A model generated the notes under the pieces. That model did not search any database. It worked only from the letters and a program-made list of their open reading frames with translations, and had not been told where the DNA came from. A DNA stretch of 64,000 nucleotides from Lachancea kluyveri NRRL Y-12651. Its lineage: Eukaryota > Ascomycota > Saccharomycetes > Saccharomycetales > Saccharomycetaceae. Below are positions 9,241 to 18,347 of this stretch, piece by piece; position 1 is the stretch's first letter, and the number at the start of each line of letters is the position of its first letter. Made by a program: the position numbers and the translations under genes. The stretch lies in NCBI GenBank assembly GCA_000149225.2, contig CM000694.1:1613623-1677622 (forward strand), read 5' to 3'.

Positions 9241-9624
9241 ATGGACGCTACTGGAGAAATAGGACTGCAAAAACAGGTATTCACAAAGATCAAGACCCAC
9301 TTCCCGCCTGCCAAGGTCAAAAAAATCATGCAAACGGACGAAGATATCGGTAAAGTTTCCCAAGCTACCCCAGTAATCACGGGCCGGTCGTTGGAATTTT
9401 TTATCGCATTGCTGGTTAGCAAGAGCAGTGATGTGGCCAGAGAAATGGGGTGTAAAAGAATAAGTGGTGATGTGATGAAAAAGACAATAATGACGGATGA
9501 AAAGTTTGATTTCCTAAGGGAAATTGTGTGTGGAACCCACGAAGAGGAGAAGGGAGAAGAGGAGGGGGAGGAAGAAGAAGAAGAAGAAGAAGAAGAAGAA
9601 GAAGACGGTGGCGCAGAAGCATGA
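9241..9624 (+). CDS. BUR6: NC2-alpha (Bur6/DRAP1) histone-fold transcription regulator
   Basis: The 127-residue protein carries the NC2-alpha histone fold at about residues 15-100: TKIKTHFPPAKVKKIMQTD, EDIGKVSQATPVITGRSLEF, FIALLVSKSSDVA, then KKTIMTDEKFDFLRE. With NC2-beta (Ncb2) it binds TBP on DNA and both represses and stimulates Pol II transcription. TBP itself (SPT15) is in this window, about 45 kb away. The C-terminal tail is a long Glu run encoded by GAAGAA repeats (about 9565-9603), longer than in S. cerevisiae. The N terminus is shorter than the S. cerevisiae one. In S. cerevisiae a Ty element and AFR1-like YER158C flank BUR6, and here the AFR1-like gene follows after the symporter. 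Confidence 0.95.
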   Translation: MDATGEIGLQKQVFTKIKTHFPPAKVKKIMQTDEDIGKVSQATPVITGRSLEFFIALLVSKSSDVAREMGCKRISGDVMKKTIMTDEKFDFLREIVCGTHEEEKGEEEGEEEEEEEEEEEEDGGAEA

Positions 9625-11189
9625 TTGGGTTGGAGTTAGGAATGCACAAAATTGTTAATTTTTTTTTTTTCCTTTCTGGAAAAAGATCCCAAGTCTTGCT
9701 GTGTATATTAGTCGAGCGATTTATCATATTTGATCATTGTCTACGGACATGGTTATAGGATAATCGTATATTGTTAGCCAAGATATCAGTGCGTATTACT
9801 CCCTGCATAGTTACTGATGTCGAATCCGTTTTTAAATTGCGTCCATACTTCTTGACAGCCGCAAGGAATTCTGCGTGTGTACTTGAATTTCAAGCGTCAA
9901 GTCACGTGCCGGCTCGCTAGGCCGTAGCGGGACTGTCTCTTATAGATGTTAGCTTTCTCTCATGAAGACAGAAACGTGCATAGAATTGGGTAAGCATATA
10001 TTCTACTCGATTGTGGCAATCCCGAGTCTCAGCATTTGAACGATAAGCAAGAAAGAAAGAAAAATCGTTAGAGTTGGACCGAAGGAGGAAAGAGAAGGAA
10101 GGCAAACGCACCGTAAGTTCATCTCTGCTTTTGGAGTGAACCTATTTCAACTCAGCAAAAGGAGATAAGAAGTTCACCCGCAACGGCCTTAACCGCGAAC
10201 AATTTTTTTTTTCTTTCTTCCTTCCTATTAGCGCCGTGCACCACGCACCACGCACCATGCGCCGCGCACCATGCGCCAGACCCCCCAACTGAAAAGGAGC
10301 GTTTTCCCAGTACTGAACGAAACTAACGAGCAATCAATTCCTGTAAAAGCCAATGGGGTGTGTCAACGGTCGACAAGAAGCCGTTAGATTTAACGTGAAA
10401 AGTATGTGGTCGGCCTACCCGTAAACAAGAGAATAAGTATATAAATAAATAAATAGGAGACTACTCCAACAGTAACATTACGAACTGTGCTTCTCAGAGC
10501 ACCCTTTGCCCAAATAGTGGGTCCACATGACGGGACTGTGCCTGCGCGCATTCCGCGTAGTTTGACCCGTGTGCCTGTAGAAGAAACTGCTTCATACTGG
10601 TGATGTTCGGAACGGCCACAGAAACCCAGAAACTTCTTTAGACTTCTTGGTCGCAGACGAAAACTACAACTTTGCAAATCGAATTACACTCAGTTTGCAG
10701 TAAAAAAAAAAAGGAAAAAAAAAAAACAGAGAGAAAGAGAGACACTGGCAGCTGAACTGTGTATGAGCTTCAGCCGTCCAGGCCCGTCATTCTAGGACAT
10801 ACTAATTTGCTTCAAATGTAGATACGAAAAAAAAAATAGACACACCATCCGTTTGTGTCTCGCGCGATCGTTCCTTTCGGTGCCTTGCTCCTTCCCCTCC
10901 CATTTCTTGCCATGACGGGTTTCGCCGTTCAGTCGACAGCGCGCTACCGCTCAGAAATTGATACATGTTAATTATCCTTCTAACCGCATTTCCTAAACCC
11001 CTGTGTAAGCGCATTGCCTTACATAAACAGCCGGGATGTGGGATTTGATACCAACGAGAACCTTTTAAAAAGGAACGTTTGGACTCGATAAAAAGAAATT
11101 AACTTTCGCATAACTTTTCTTTCTCCTCATCACTTTTTCTTTCAAGTAAAAAAATTGGAAACCAGTTGACTGGCTAACTAGCTAATTGA
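9625..11189. other. 1.57 kb intergenic region upstream of the symporter gene
   Basis: This is the largest gap in the left half and presumably includes the symporter's control region. It holds a heptamer array (10238-10279), two distant GATAAG motifs (10042 and 10164) and a GATAA near 11088 that could be nitrogen-responsive GATA-factor sites, several poly-A and poly-T tracts, and a CACGTG near 9903. No gene could be recognised in either strand. Confidence 0.6.
10238..10279 (+). repeat. Six-unit GC-rich heptamer array
   Basis: Six tandem 7-bp units follow the pattern GCACCAC, GCACCAC, GCACCAT, GCGCCGC, GCACCAT, GCGCCAG. The array is clearly richer in GC than its surroundings. It lies about 910 bp before the symporter start. 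No function is evident; it could be a simple minisatellite or a cluster of protein-binding sites. Confidence 0.85.
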
Positions 11190-12749
11190 ATGGGGTCTTT
11201 AAATTTCGAAGCTGCTCATGCCATTATTTGGCCAACGTATGGTATCATGCTGGTCATCGCATCTTTGATTGCGTACTGGAAGCGTGATTCTAAGACCTTC
11301 CTCAGTGCCAACGGTACCCAAAAGGGTCTTCCGTTAGCTTTTAACTTTGTTGCGTCAGGTTTAGGCTGTGGTGTCTTAAGTGCTTACCCGCAGATCGCCA
11401 ATCTTGAGGGTCTTCAAGGTTTGTTGGTATACGCCTTTGCTGGTGGGCTGCCAATGTTTGTCTTCGCCTTTTTCGGTCCTATTATCAGGAAGAAGACTCC
11501 ACAAGGCTTTGTGTTGACCGAGTGGGTTTTCCAGCGTTATGGTTTGCTCTGTGGTTGGTACTTGGGTGCGTGTACCATTTTGACCGTTTACTTGTTCATG
11601 GTTAGCGAGATTGCTTCTTTGAAGTACGCTATTGAAACTTTGACAAGTATCAAGGCGTTGCCCGTTGTGATCATCGAGTGTGTGGTGACTACCATCTACA
11701 CCACTATCGGTGGTTTCCACATCTCTTTTATCACAGACAGCATTCAGGTGAGTGTCGTCTTTGTTCTGCTTATCATCTGTGCTTGTGCCATGGGTAGTTA
11801 CGTCCACATCGATACATCGAAGATTGGTCCCTCCGGCCTATTAAAGCCAAGTACGCTGGGCTGGCAGTTGATCTACATTTTGGTCGTTGCCATTTTTACC
11901 AACGATTTCTTTATGAGTGGGTTTTGGCTACGTACCTTTTCTGCAAGAAGTGACAAGGATTTGTTGATCGGTTGTTCCCTAGCCGCATTCATCCTTATTG
12001 TCTTTGTCACTGTTGTCGGTGTTACCGGTTTCATTGCCGTTTGGGCTGGCTACATGGAAGCGCGCGATGTTGAAAACGGTGGAGCTGCCTTTTTTATACT
12101 GTTGGCACAGTTACCATCATGGGTGATGGGGTTCACCTTGGTGTTCGTTGTGATCTTGTCCACATGTACTTTGGATTCCTTGCAAAGTGCCCTGGTGTCC
12201 ACCATCTCTAACGACGTGTTTAGAAACAAATTACCCCTGATTTACGTGCGTGCTATCGTTGTTATCATCATGGTTCCGGTTGTTGTTGTCGGGTTGATTG
12301 CCGAAGACGTTTTGTCGATCTATTTGATCGTGGACTTGTTGTCCAGTAGTGTTGTTCCCATCCTGATGCTGGGCTTGTCTTCCAAGTTTGACTTTATGAC
12401 CGCTTGGGAAGTCATCGGTGGTGGTCTTGGCGGTTTGTTGGGTGTTTGGATCTTTGGTACCGTGTACTACGATTCTCCAAAGGAGGGTGGCAGATTGTTG
12501 CTGATTTCCGAAGGTTTGTACTCAGAAGACTGGAGTACCTTTGGTGCGTTCGTTGTTGCTCCATTCGGCGGGTTACTTGCCGGTTTCATCGTCCTAGCTC
12601 TAAGGTGTTGTATCAGATACTTCTACTGTAGGTCAAAGGGTCTCGAATTCGACGTTTTCAAGAAATCGGTCGTTTACGAACAAAACTCCATCGAAGAAGT
12701 CGACACCCAATCCAAGAAGAGTTGCGTTACCGAGGTTGACGAAGCTTAG
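11190..12749 (+). CDS. Sodium:solute symporter (SSS) family transporter, substrate unknown
   Basis: The 519-residue protein has about 12-13 strongly hydrophobic segments. It shows SSS-family features: FVASGLGCGVLSAYPQIA near the N terminus, TTIYTTIGGFHISFITDSIQ (residues about 167-186, the usual G-G-h-x-h-x-x-x-T-D signature) and STCTLDSLQSALVSTISND. It is shorter than and distinct from S. cerevisiae Dur3 (735 residues, urea/polyamines), the only SSS member I know there, so I give no symbol. Location is most likely the plasma membrane. It interrupts the BUR6-AFR1 neighbour pair of the ancestral order. Its codons favour GGT, GTT and TTG and its base composition looks more GC-rich than neighbours, which could mean high expression or foreign origin. 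Urea, ureides or other small solutes are possible substrates. Confidence 0.82.
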   Translation: MGSLNFEAAHAIIWPTYGIMLVIASLIAYWKRDSKTFLSANGTQKGLPLAFNFVASGLGCGVLSAYPQIANLEGLQGLLVYAFAGGLPMFVFAFFGPIIRKKTPQGFVLTEWVFQRYGLLCGWYLGACTILTVYLFMVSEIASLKYAIETLTSIKALPVVIIECVVTTIYTTIGGFHISFITDSIQVSVVFVLLIICACAMGSYVHIDTSKIGPSGLLKPSTLGWQLIYILVVAIFTNDFFMSGFWLRTFSARSDKDLLIGCSLAAFILIVFVTVVGVTGFIAVWAGYMEARDVENGGAAFFILLAQLPSWVMGFTLVFVVILSTCTLDSLQSALVSTISNDVFRNKLPLIYVRAIVVIIMVPVVVVGLIAEDVLSIYLIVDLLSSSVVPILMLGLSSKFDFMTAWEVIGGGLGGLLGVWIFGTVYYDSPKEGGRLLLISEGLYSEDWSTFGAFVVAPFGGLLAGFIVLALRCCIRYFYCRSKGLEFDVFKKSVVYEQNSIEEVDTQSKKSCVTEVDEA

Positions 12750-13276
12750 TTTACTAAAAACCATATATAATAATCCTAATAATTACCAGCATTTGGCTAT
12801 GCCTATGCCTTAACTTTGTTATTCTCGTGTAAAATAACATAATAATAAAAAAAATAGGAGGGAAATAGCTCAGCCATCCCCCTCCTATTTATAGATACCC
12901 CTTCGAAAATTTTCAACGAGGAAAAGCGCAAACAAGTTTCTAGGGTTGACTCTAAACAGCTGATTAAGGGAACAAGTTCATTTTTCATTCGCTATTTTGC
13001 CATTTCACAGAGTACTACCAGTGTGCTTCTTTTCTTTTTTTTTTTTTATTTCGTTGTACCCTACACTTGGCGTTTTCTCCTGATTTCATTTCGGTCAACT
13101 AACAGGTGAACATCGAACGAGATCTGAAATCTGACTGTTATTTTGCTTATGTTAATTGGATAATATCCTTCAAACGTTCACTTCAATTCATTTCGCTCGC
13201 TAGGAAACAACCAGAGTTCCTTTTTTTTTTATTGCTATTCCATTTTTTTCAGTTCGACATTTTGCCACCCTACGTG
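12750..13276. other. Intergenic region between the symporter and the AFR1-like gene
   Basis: 527 bp with T-rich tracts before the AFR1-like start. The AFR1-like frame stays open upstream to 13103, but no ATG occurs in that extension and it is T-rich, so I treat it as 5' UTR. No other gene is seen. Confidence 0.55.
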
Positions 13277-15595
13277 ATGAACTACTCTTTTAATGATAGT
13301 TCCAGTATCTGTTCTGCTACCTCCTCGACGTTTGGGGAATCTCGCTCCGGCCACTACATCCCGAGGTCGAGGTCCACTACGGATCTCTACGATATACCAG
13401 AGACTAGGTTAAAACCTTCAAGGTACAAGAAGCTTAGTTCTCGTCGGGCACCAGTTAATTTAAACACCCAACTGCAAGGTCTCTCCTTAATTCCTGAGCA
13501 GCAGCAACGGCAGCAACTACAACAACAGCAACTACAACAACAGCAACTACAACAACAGCAACTACAACAACAACAACTACAACAACAACAACGACAACAA
13601 CAACAATTACATTTCCAACAATATACGAAGCTGACTCCATACCAAATTCAAAGAAATCAAATGAAGACGAGCTTCCAGTTTCCAAATGGTGAGAATTTCA
13701 CTCCAAGACAAAAACCTCTAAAGAAATTTCAAACCACCTCTTTTCCTCCGCCGCCACATCAAAGGTTGGCATTGCGTAAGTCTACTAGTTGTACTTCGTT
13801 TTCGGAGCAACATATGCCACCTCCTTCGCAGCTCTCGGCAACCTATAACAGAAGAGGCAGCTTGCCACGCTCGACTAGTCTGTCCCAGTTGCCCACTTCT
13901 CAAAAACCACCTATTGTTACTCCTCATGACCCTTGGACTAATCCAAATTTCAAACGCACTAATTCGGTGGTTTCGCTTCATTCCACTAATAGGAACTCCA
14001 GCAATAGTAATACTTCATCTGCAGCTCAAGTTGTGTCTAGCAATACTTCCGATAGTAGTAATAGTATGAAAGAGCATGTTCCTAGCAGTGATTCAAGTAC
14101 TGAGCTTAGTGAGAGAAGTAATAGCAGCGCAAGTGTAGTGAACAGTAGTATAACTGTCACTAAAGGCTCTATAATAGGAGGAACTTCTAATAAAAGGCAT
14201 GTGCCTTCAGCTCTTACTCAACCGTTAAACGCTAGTGCATTTTCTCCATCCAACCGTCTAGGACCAGCTTCACCCACTGATGCTCGGCGGTCAAAGGCAC
14301 AAGCGGACCTTTTGGATAAGCAGCCAAGGCCGAAATTACCACTATCAAACGAACACTCAAAGTCTATGGTTGCTCTTTCACAGCAAAGTCCAAAGGAATC
14401 AAGAATTCCTCTTGAACGAAAGCAAAAATCTTCTACTTCATCGGCAGGAACTTTTTACTCTGCAGCAACCAGTCCGCCTATTCAACTTCCAAAAAAAAGC
14501 AAATCTTCACCGGTTTTGCCCACCCAGTCGACAGCTAACAAACAACAGGCTGGACTAAAAAGATCAGGCTCTAGACTAGGGTCTTTTCTCAGGAAGTTGC
14601 TACCTTCAAGAAAAAAGAAAAAGGAAGGCGTCTTGGTCACCGACTCTAAATGTTCTGTTAACAGGACAAATAGAATTGAGACTATTTTGAAGCCTTCCAG
14701 GAGTCTCACAAATGTTGACAAGCACCATGGTACCTCTCAGTTACCACCTAAATCACAGGGCAGCTCTGAAATCAAATCTCCAGAAGTGAGTGTGAATCAA
14801 GGGTGTGATGATGATAAAGAAGATGATGACAACGACTGCCAGAATGAAGAAGATGATGAGGCAGACGACGAGGAAGAGGATTATGATGATGATATTTTGA
14901 TGGATATTGACTTGGTTTTTGATAGCTTGCTATTGAAAAACGATCATAATAAGGTTAAACCACCTATTTTGGAAGAACCTGAGCTAAAACAAACTCAACC
15001 GCAAAAGATGTGTGTTTCAGAAAAGGAACTTGTTATTTCACCTAGCGAAGATAGTCTAATCGATTACAATCTGGTAAATGAGTTTTCTAAACTGGGTAGG
15101 TATATCATAGGTGGAGACGATTCGCAGATTATGGGTAACAAAAAATTAGTGCCTCCTCCAAGATCTTTGAAGAGACCACACTTGGATAACAAAGATTCGA
15201 CTATGGGGTTTTACCATTATCATCGCCAACAACATGGACACGTCCTATATCAGTGCCACGGAGACCACAATAGTGATAGAATTTTACAAAAGCTATACCA
15301 GGACTGGGAGGTTGTCCATGTGAATAGCGAGATGAAGCCTAGCGTCTCGTCATCCGAGAGCGTTGCTAGAAGCAAGCGCTCTGTTTGTTTCTCTAATGAA
15401 ATTTATGTCAACGACACGTTCGCTTCTTGGGAATATCCTAGAAGTGACAAAAAATTTATCAAAACTCGTCGCAGAATGATGCAAACGAAAAACATGTCTT
15501 TCATAACTGCAGTGAAGTTTGAACTAAATGAATTTAAGAAAAATGAAATGGAGGTTCATGAGAGTAGTGCTGGCAATACACACATCTTCGTTTGA
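13277..15595 (+). CDS. AFR1: Afr1/Yer158c-family protein, polarity and PP1-linked regulator
   Basis: A 772-residue, low-complexity protein, the single counterpart of the ohnologues AFR1 (YDR085C) and YER158C, as judged by position between BUR6 and TVP23 and by the C terminus. Near residues 700-730 it has KRSVCFSNEIYVNDTFASWE, containing an RVxF-type protein phosphatase 1 docking motif, followed by VKFELNEFKKNEMEVHE and NTHIF. S. cerevisiae Afr1 shapes mating projections through septins and Glc7 and helps adaptation to pheromone. A Gln-rich tract (about 13498-13606) is built from LQQQQ repeats, and an acidic patch lies at about residues 515-550. The start is the first ATG of the frame. The family assignment is good; the specific function is inferred. 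Confidence 0.83.
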   Translation: MNYSFNDSSSICSATSSTFGESRSGHYIPRSRSTTDLYDIPETRLKPSRYKKLSSRRAPVNLNTQLQGLSLIPEQQQRQQLQQQQLQQQQLQQQQLQQQQLQQQQRQQQQLHFQQYTKLTPYQIQRNQMKTSFQFPNGENFTPRQKPLKKFQTTSFPPPPHQRLALRKSTSCTSFSEQHMPPPSQLSATYNRRGSLPRSTSLSQLPTSQKPPIVTPHDPWTNPNFKRTNSVVSLHSTNRNSSNSNTSSAAQVVSSNTSDSSNSMKEHVPSSDSSTELSERSNSSASVVNSSITVTKGSIIGGTSNKRHVPSALTQPLNASAFSPSNRLGPASPTDARRSKAQADLLDKQPRPKLPLSNEHSKSMVALSQQSPKESRIPLERKQKSSTSSAGTFYSAATSPPIQLPKKSKSSPVLPTQSTANKQQAGLKRSGSRLGSFLRKLLPSRKKKKEGVLVTDSKCSVNRTNRIETILKPSRSLTNVDKHHGTSQLPPKSQGSSEIKSPEVSVNQGCDDDKEDDDNDCQNEEDDEADDEEEDYDDDILMDIDLVFDSLLLKNDHNKVKPPILEEPELKQTQPQKMCVSEKELVISPSEDSLIDYNLVNEFSKLGRYIIGGDDSQIMGNKKLVPPPRSLKRPHLDNKDSTMGFYHYHRQQHGHVLYQCHGDHNSDRILQKLYQDWEVVHVNSEMKPSVSSSESVARSKRSVCFSNEIYVNDTFASWEYPRSDKKFIKTRRRMMQTKNMSFITAVKFELNEFKKNEMEVHESSAGNTHIFV
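13511..13600 (+). repeat. 15-bp minisatellite coding LQQQQ repeats in the AFR1-like gene
   Basis: Tandem copies of a 15-bp unit such as CAACTACAACAACAG encode successive LQQQQ/QLQQQ pentapeptides. The first copies are nearly identical and later ones drift (CAA instead of CAG, CGA instead of CTA). It is in frame and probably varies in length among strains. Confidence 0.85.
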
Positions 15596-16006
15596 TCAAA
15601 TATTTTGGATGGACATGGTACAATCTTCATGTAGCAGGTTTACATGCACACTATACAGAAAACAAATAAATATAATTAAAAATTTAATATGATATTGACT
15701 AATGAAAACAAATTCTACGACATTTTATAGTTTGCTAATTTTATATTTTTCGCTTCTTGCAACTGTTTCATTATTTAACGTTTCACTCCAATTCATTGAA
15801 TCTAAAAAAAAAAAAGTGATTTCGCATAATTAATATATCTTTCTCAACAATTAAAAACCGTCCTGGTTACTCGATTCCCAACATACTCTTGTTTAGATCA
15901 AGTATCGACTATGGCATCGGTTGATATGTAAATACAATAAGAATCCAAAAAATGACAAGCTTTGCGGGGTGTATATAAAATTAACTCACCAATACGATAT
16001 ACTGTA
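15596..16006. other. Intergenic region before tRNA-Glu
   Basis: 411 bp of AT-rich 3' flank of the AFR1-like gene and 5' flank of tRNA-Glu. No LTR termini or reading frame could be recognised here, in contrast to the tRNA-Arg flank. Confidence 0.5.
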
Positions 16007-16078
16007 TCCGATATAGTGTAACGGCTATCACATCACGCTTTCACCGTGGAGACCGGGGTTCGACTCCCCGTATCGGAG
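16007..16078 (+). tRNA. tRNA-Glu(TTC)
   Basis: A 72-nt intronless tRNA. Acceptor TCCGATA pairs with TATCGGA plus discriminator G. The anticodon loop CTTTCAC reads TTC (Glu, GAA codons). The B box is GGTTCGACTCC. As I recall it, the sequence is identical to the S. cerevisiae tRNA-Glu(TTC). A T-rich stretch directly downstream can terminate Pol III. Confidence 0.97.
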
Positions 16079-16350
16079 AATTTTTATTTTTGTTAGGAAT
16101 ATAGGGCGGTGGATTAGTTGTTTGCCTAGGGCAGTAATTGGCTCTTTTCATTTTTTCCAGCATCGAAGCAAGATGCTCCAGTCGGATTAATCCCCGTGTT
16201 ATCGAAATGTCTCCAGGCTTGCTTCTTAACATTATACTTTTGACTATATAGTTCGTACACAGTGATTATCGACACTCTTAAGAAGATTCGGATTACTTCA
16301 AAGAGTTTCTGGATAGCACCTATGCAGTTTGCAGAGCAAGGCCCACGACA

Positions 16351-16938
16351 ATGGATCAGATTAAGAACTTTTACGAAACTATACTCAAATCATCTCATCC
16401 TTTGATTTTGTCGTTACATCTTCTAGGTAAAGCTGCTCCCATACTTTCGTACCTGTTAGGATCATGGTTCATCCACAGCTTTGCAGCCCTATTCATCCTT
16501 GTCATACTGCTGTTAGCTGCTGACTTTTATCTAACCAAAAACATCAGTGGTAGAAAACTTGTCCAATTACGTTGGTGGTATGATTCAATGGGCCAAGCTA
16601 AAACTCCGTTCACATTTGAATCTTATAAGCAATACCCAGCCGGCAATCCAATTAATCCTATCGACTCCAAGTTGTTTTGGTGGTCTATTTACTTGACTCC
16701 TGTGGTTTGGGCTATATTCGGCATTCTATGCATTTTGAAGTTCCAATTTCTATACTTGCTCTTAGTTGTTCTCGCCTTGGGCCTAAACGGCTGGAACGCT
16801 CATGGGTTTCGCTCTTGCGATAAATGGGAACCAGGGCAAGACAGTGGGAATAATTCGTGGATACAACTTCCAAATCTGTCGAGCCTCGAAAACTTGTCAA
16901 GAATAGCCAGATTCCAATCATTCTTCCAATCAAACTGA
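16351..16938 (+). CDS. TVP23: Tvp23 late-Golgi membrane protein
   Basis: The 195-residue protein (199 in S. cerevisiae) has four hydrophobic segments. It carries the family blocks [72 protein letters not shown] and [10 protein letters not shown], and ends in a Phe-rich QSFFQSN. Tvp23 resides in Tlg2-containing late-Golgi compartments and has a nonessential role in vesicular trafficking with Yip4 and Yip5. It is convergent with RRP8 (65 bp apart), as in YDR084C-YDR083W. The start ATG matches the conserved N terminus. Confidence 0.96.
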   Translation: MDQIKNFYETILKSSHPLILSLHLLGKAAPILSYLLGSWFIHSFAALFILVILLLAADFYLTKNISGRKLVQLRWWYDSMGQAKTPFTFESYKQYPAGNPINPIDSKLFWWSIYLTPVVWAIFGILCILKFQFLYLLLVVLALGLNGWNAHGFRSCDKWEPGQDSGNNSWIQLPNLSSLENLSRIARFQSFFQSN

Positions 16939-17003
16939 TTAAATTTCCTCTCTGTATTTTATTCTACACGTCAAAAGTTAAGGTTACATAGTGAGAAGCC
17001 AGG

Positions 17004-18161
17004 TCATCTTCTTTTATAAATACATGGTTTTAACAACCACTTACCTTCAGGTGCTTGGATCCGTTTCTTTTCTAACTCTTCCTTCTCAGTTTCGACCTCA
17101 ATAAATTTTTGTTTTCTTTCTAATTTTGCCTTCCTTTCCTCAATAATATCGTTGGGCGGTTTGAAAAATTCGAATCTAGTAAACATTTTATTATCGTCAT
17201 CAGTCTTTTTATGAAAGAAACCCATTAATTTCAGTGCGTTAACAAACTCTTGCCCTTTGCCATCCGCGAATCTCGACTTAATTTCTGCAATCCACAATTC
17301 ACCGCGAGGCGCTAGGATCCTGTAGGCTTCCTTGATAAAATCTAAAAAGTTGGTGCCCATTAACGCAAGACAGAACACGACAATAGTACACGACTCATCT
17401 GGCAGTGGGACATTTCTAATATCAGCGACAGTAATCCTCTTGTTAACTTTTTTCAAATCAAAACTGTGAACGACACAGTTTTTCTTGTGATATTTCCTGG
17501 CCTTCTTATTGTACTGACTGAAGAAGTTGGTAACATCTAACGACAACTGAGCTTCACCACAGCCCATATCTGCAACAACAATTTTCTTATCCTTTGATAA
17601 GCCCGGTAGTCCACCAGGGGCATTCACGGGTCTGTCAACTCTTTGACGAAATTGCTCTACGAAAACGTCTACCGGGTTTTCAGGCCATGATTGGACTTGA
17701 GATCTGAAACCATCATGATATTCATCGAATAATTGGGGTTGCTCCTTGATCAACTTCAGGGCCTCTTCCGAAGTAATAGTATACAGTTGCTCATTGATCC
17801 ATCTAAATCTAGAGCCAGTTAACTTGGCCATCATTTTTTGTTGCAATGCAGTCAATGGTTTCTTTGTTGGCGGTGGAGCCACCGCGTTCTTTACCTCATC
17901 GTCTTCCGGCTTACGCTTTCGCTTGTTATCTCTCTTGACAGCCTGTTGTGGCTCGTTCTCTGTCAGATCTTCCATCATTTCTGCAGATATCTGCTTTGCA
18001 AAAAATTCTTCCCTAGAATTACCTTCCTTAGATTTTCTCATAGAAATTTCCTTGTTTCTTTTATCCTTCTTAATCTTGTTTCTGCTCTTCTTTGAGTTGG
18101 CATCATCAAAGGCAACCTTGTTGGATTCTAAATTCCAACCATCAACTTGAAATAGTGCCAT
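17004..18161 (-). CDS. RRP8: Rrp8 nucleolar rRNA m1A methyltransferase
   Basis: This 385-residue protein (392 in S. cerevisiae) has a basic, charged N-terminal third that probably directs nucleolar localisation. It is followed by LTPLQQ-like LTALQQKMMAKLTGSRFRWI and LIKEQPQLFDEYHDGFR, and then a class I SAM-dependent methyltransferase domain with VADMGCGEAQL (motif I), VHSFDLKK, VADIRNVPLPD and VFCLALMGTNFLDFIKEA. It ends GKWLLKPCIYKRR. Rrp8 makes m1A645 in helix 25.1 of 25S rRNA and takes part in pre-rRNA processing at site A2. PAC and RRPE motifs lie just upstream, as expected for a ribosome-biogenesis gene. Confidence 0.97.
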   Translation of the reverse strand: MALFQVDGWNLESNKVAFDDANSKKSRNKIKKDKRNKEISMRKSKEGNSREEFFAKQISAEMMEDLTENEPQQAVKRDNKRKRKPEDDEVKNAVAPPPTKKPLTALQQKMMAKLTGSRFRWINEQLYTITSEEALKLIKEQPQLFDEYHDGFRSQVQSWPENPVDVFVEQFRQRVDRPVNAPGGLPGLSKDKKIVVADMGCGEAQLSLDVTNFFSQYNKKARKYHKKNCVVHSFDLKKVNKRITVADIRNVPLPDESCTIVVFCLALMGTNFLDFIKEAYRILAPRGELWIAEIKSRFADGKGQEFVNALKLMGFFHKKTDDDNKMFTRFEFFKPPNDIIEERKAKLERKQKFIEVETEKEELEKKRIQAPEGKWLLKPCIYKRR

Positions 18162-18249
18162 AATAGCAATTCTTTTATTATCTCAAACTCGACTTCGTAA
18201 ATCTCTGAAAACAGACGGGCAGTACACTATGGAGGATGCTCATCTCAAA

Positions 18250-18268
18250 AGCTCATCGAAAATTTTCC
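18250..18268 (-). promoter_or_regulatory. PAC and RRPE motifs upstream of RRP8
   Basis: Read on the minus strand, GGAAAATTTTC (RRPE core) abuts CGATGAGCT (PAC core); on the plus strand this is AGCTCATCG followed by AAAATTTTCC. They lie about 90-107 bp before the RRP8 start codon. The pairing is the same as in front of RRP1 and supports shared control of ribosome-biogenesis genes. Confidence 0.8.
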
Positions 18269-18278
18269 CGAGAGGGAA

Positions 18279-18302
18279 GAAAAGAAAAGAAAAGAAAAGA
18301 AA
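18279..18302 (+). repeat. AAAAG pentanucleotide repeat
   Basis: About four to five tandem copies of GAAAA lie between the RRP8 start and the STN1 stop. It is a plain microsatellite on the purine strand with no evident role beyond possible nucleosome exclusion. Confidence 0.8.
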
Positions 18303-18347
18303 CATTTTCCGTGCATGGCGATATAAGTAGCTATTAGAAGGTAGATA

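Noticed and set aside
9416-9727. Leu/Pro-rich frame opposite BUR6
   Set aside because: It arises from the complement of the Glu-codon repeat at the BUR6 end and has no independent support.
13103-13276. Upstream extension of the AFR1-like frame
   Set aside because: The frame is open but has only a GTG, and the translation is Phe/Leu-rich from T-tracts, typical of a UTR. No splice signals with a better exon were found.
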